64,000 bases of DNA. It comes from Saprospiraceae bacterium. GTDB lineage: Bacteria > Bacteroidota > Bacteroidia > Chitinophagales > Saprospiraceae. The notes below the pieces were generated by a model. That model saw only the letters and a list, made by a program, of their open reading frames with translations. It ran no database searches and was not told the DNA's origin. Positions 62,048-64,000 of this stretch are shown piece by piece. The translations under genes were made by a program, and so were the position numbers. The stretch is from assembly GCA_013214355.1 (NCBI GenBank), contig JABSSL010000077.1, forward strand, positions 62,001 through 126,000, written 5' to 3'. How positions within the stretch are numbered: position 1 is the stretch's first letter; the number at the start of each line of letters is the position of its first letter.

Positions 62048-64000
62048 TTGCTTTTAGAATTTCACATACAATATCACACCCAATGGGGACAACAACTAGC
62101 CTTAGTTGGAAACCATCCAAGTCTAGGTGAAGGGTCAACAGCGTCAGCCAAAAAACTGACGTATACCCAAGACGGCAATTGGCATACCTCCTTGGAGTTA
62201 GCACCCGATTTCCCTCTGCAATATCAATATGTGTTGCTAGATGATAATTTGAACATTCTGGATGAAGAATGGGGAGATATGCGAACGCTTGATAGTGCCA
62301 AGACCGGAACGAAAAATCTGATAATCTACGATAGCTGGAGAGCCAAGGAGGCATCGGATAATGCTTTGTACAATGCGGCTTTTACGTCCGTTATTTTTAA
62401 CCCAGGCTTGTCCAAACGAAAAGACAAGATTGAGCCTTCAGCTGGAAAGATTCACTACGCTATGCGAGCCGTAGCCATTCCAAAGGGTTTGCAAGTTTGT
62501 ATTTTAGGCAATGATCCGAGCCTGGGCAATTGGGATTACTCAAAGCCCTTGCTTCTTAGTAATACCAATTTTCCGACCTGGAGTGGACAGGCTGATCGAC
62601 CACAGACCGATCAGCTGGAATATAAATATGGACTTTATGATCCGTCTGCTAAGAGAGTGGTCCGACTAGAGCAAGGAGGCAACAGGCAATTGGCTCTAGG
62701 GAAAATAGAGAATAGTAGTGCTGCGCTTCTTGTTGCAGATGAATATATGAAATTGAGTAAGGAGCCATGGAAAGGTGCCGGATTGGCTATTCCTATTTTT
62801 TCCTTACGCAGTCAAGTTGGATTTGGAGTAGGGGAGTTTAATGATCTAAAAGCTTTGGCGGATTGGGCCGAGCAGATCAATATGCAAATGATCCAGGTCT
62901 TACCGATCAACGATACTACTGCCACCTATACTTGGGTAGATTCTTATCCCTATGCTGCGATTTCAGTATTCGCCTTGCATCCCATGTATCTACATATCCA
63001 GGAAGTGGATGGGTTTAGCGATGTAGTGGATCAAGCCACCTTTTTGGCGGAGCAAAAACAGCTGAATAGCAAAGAAGTGGTGGACTATGAGCAGGTGGTT
63101 AAGCTGAAGCTTAAATATGCCAAGGATATTTTTAAACTCGTCAAAAAGGACTTTCTTCAACAAAAGGAGTTCAAAAAATACCTTAAGGAAAACCAGCATT
63201 GGTTAAAGCCTTATGCTTTGTTCTGCTATTGTAGAGATAAATATGGAACGGCGGATTTCAAGCAATGGTCAGCGCATCATACCTATTCAGAAAGCTTGCT
63301 TAAGAAAGGGACTAACTCGCGTAGTGCACAATATGAAGAAATTGCTTTCCAATACTTTTTGCAGTATTACCTGGATAAGCAATTAAAGGAAGCGGCAGCT
63401 TATACTCGATCTAAAGGGGTGATCTTGAAAGGTGACATTCCGATCGGTATTTATAGAAATAGTGTGGATGCTTGGACGGCTCCTCAGTTGTATAATATGG
63501 ATGGACAAGCGGGAGCTCCACCCGATCCTTTTTCGGCGGCCGGTCAAAACTGGGGCTTCCCCACTTACAATTGGGCGGAGATGTCCAAGGATGGTTACAT
63601 CTGGTGGCAAAACCGACTTCGTCAACTTTCAGATTATTTTGATGCCTTTCGAATTGACCACATCTTAGGTTTTTTTAGGATCTGGGAGATACCCTGGGAA
63701 CAAGTTGAAGGTACGATGGGGTACTTCAATCCAGCATTACCCGTTTGGGCAGAAGAATTTGAACAAAGAGGTATTGCTTTTACTGAGGGGAGGTTCTGTG
63801 ATCCATACATTACTGAAGACCTTCTAAAACACTTGTTTGGTGATCGAAATCAAGAGGTGAAGTCTATCTTTTTGAAAAATCAAGAAGACACCGTAAGCCT
63901 TCAGATGAAGGAGGAATTCAATACTCAAAGAAAAGTCAAGGACTTCCTAGAGCTTGAGGAAAACGCTGGATTAAAAGATTTACAAGCGGGCCTATTTACG
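62048..64000 (+). CDS. malQ: 4-alpha-glucanotransferase with tandem CBM20 domains (3' truncated by window)
   Basis: The frame is open to the window end (651 codons). An in-frame stop at 62030 means the only start is TTG at 62048 (LLEFHIQYHTQWGQ). Two CBM20-type starch-binding domains come first: FHIQYHTQWGQQLALVGNHP and, after residue 130, a second starting MRAVAIPKGLQVCILGNDPS. The GH77 domain begins near residue 238 (GAGLAIPIFSLRSQVGFGVG) and carries GVILKGDIPIG and the nucleophile segment FDAFRIDHILGFFRIWEIP (Asp at about 537). This DPE2-like layout disproportionates maltodextrins and transfers glucan to glycogen or maltose. The usual C-terminal catalytic acid lies partly beyond the window. 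Confidence 0.93.
   Translation, partial: MLLEFHIQYHTQWGQQLALVGNHPSLGEGSTASAKKLTYTQDGNWHTSLELAPDFPLQYQYVLLDDNLNILDEEWGDMRTLDSAKTGTKNLIIYDSWRAKEASDNALYNAAFTSVIFNPGLSKRKDKIEPSAGKIHYAMRAVAIPKGLQVCILGNDPSLGNWDYSKPLLLSNTNFPTWSGQADRPQTDQLEYKYGLYDPSAKRVVRLEQGGNRQLALGKIENSSAALLVADEYMKLSKEPWKGAGLAIPIFSLRSQVGFGVGEFNDLKALADWAEQINMQMIQVLPINDTTATYTWVDSYPYAAISVFALHPMYLHIQEVDGFSDVVDQATFLAEQKQLNSKEVVDYEQVVKLKLKYAKDIFKLVKKDFLQQKEFKKYLKENQHWLKPYALFCYCRDKYGTADFKQWSAHHTYSESLLKKGTNSRSAQYEEIAFQYFLQYYLDKQLKEAAAYTRSKGVILKGDIPIGIYRNSVDAWTAPQLYNMDGQAGAPPDPFSAAGQNWGFPTYNWAEMSKDGYIWWQNRLRQLSDYFDAFRIDHILGFFRIWEIPWEQVEGTMGYFNPALPVWAEEFEQRGIAFTEGRFCDPYITEDLLKHLFGDRNQEVKSIFLKNQEDTVSLQMKEEFNTQRKVKDFLELEENAGLKDLQAGLFT

Noticed and set aside
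1-64000. CRISPR arrays, complete prophage or intact insertion sequences
   Set aside because: No regularly spaced repeat series, no cas genes, no capsid or terminase genes and no transposase or integrase reading frame were seen.

Overview
The window reads as chromosomal DNA from a member of the Bacteroidota, most likely the Saprospiria/Lewinella side of the phylum. The evidence is several type IX secretion (T9SS) C-terminal sorting domains, exact or near-exact matches to the Bacteroidota promoter (TTG, 19 bp, TAnnTTTG), FG-GAP/ASPIC-UnbV, LytS-LytTR and 7TM-AraC proteins, a PadR gene paired with a large FtsX permease, and many lipoproteins. The genus cannot be fixed from this sequence alone. 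Gene order is mosaic, with short operons on both strands and strong hairpin terminators between convergent genes.

Layout. 0-9 kb: a 5'-truncated thioredoxin-fold protein, an OmpA-like protein, thiL, an M28 (glutaminyl-cyclase-like) lipoprotein, an RND/MMPL exporter, a 52-residue membrane protein and an FG-GAP/UnbV protein. 9-18 kb: a LytS/LytTR two-component pair, a PqaA-type esterase lipoprotein, an MFS exporter, PadR plus FtsX permease, a LysE exporter and a YjbQ-type protein. 18-28.6 kb: a DUF3500 lipoprotein, a steroid-5-alpha-reductase-like enzyme, DsbA plus DoxX, an inverted-repeat element, a frameshifted gene, a VIT/vWA protein, two exported unknowns (one with a caspase-like His/Cys pattern) and a di-heme cytochrome c peroxidase. 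28.9-38.3 kb: an atypical Nramp-fold transporter, a membrane AraC regulator, an S41-like peptidase and a 1782-residue T9SS protein carrying both dockerin-like and cohesin-like segments. 38.8-43.8 kb: thrS, a protein that is little more than a T9SS sorting domain, a promoter-backed 51-residue Cys/Lys-rich protein converging on a Zur-like Fur protein, and two small envelope proteins. 43.8-47 kb: an accessory patch bounded by tRNA-Asn, with two unknown genes, a polymorphic-toxin tail with its putative immunity lipoprotein, a truncated GIY-YIG gene and direct repeats. 47-64 kb: a PfkB kinase, a frameshifted T9SS protein, rlmN, aminopeptidase P, rpoN, a BP74-like lipoprotein, two serine hydrolases, a nucleotidyltransferase, a PQQ dehydrogenase with built-in cytochrome c, a methyltransferase and the start of a CBM20-bearing malQ.

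Themes: export and envelope functions dominate (T9SS cargo, lipoproteins, RND/MFS/LysE/FtsX transporters). Housekeeping genes (thiL, thrS, rlmN, rpoN, malQ, tRNA-Asn) are scattered among them. The parts most worth following up are the small Cys-rich gene with its operator-like dyads beside the Zur-like regulator, the toxin-tail/GIY-YIG junction near tRNA-Asn, the Nramp-fold protein lacking the canonical metal motifs, and the dockerin-cohesin T9SS giant.
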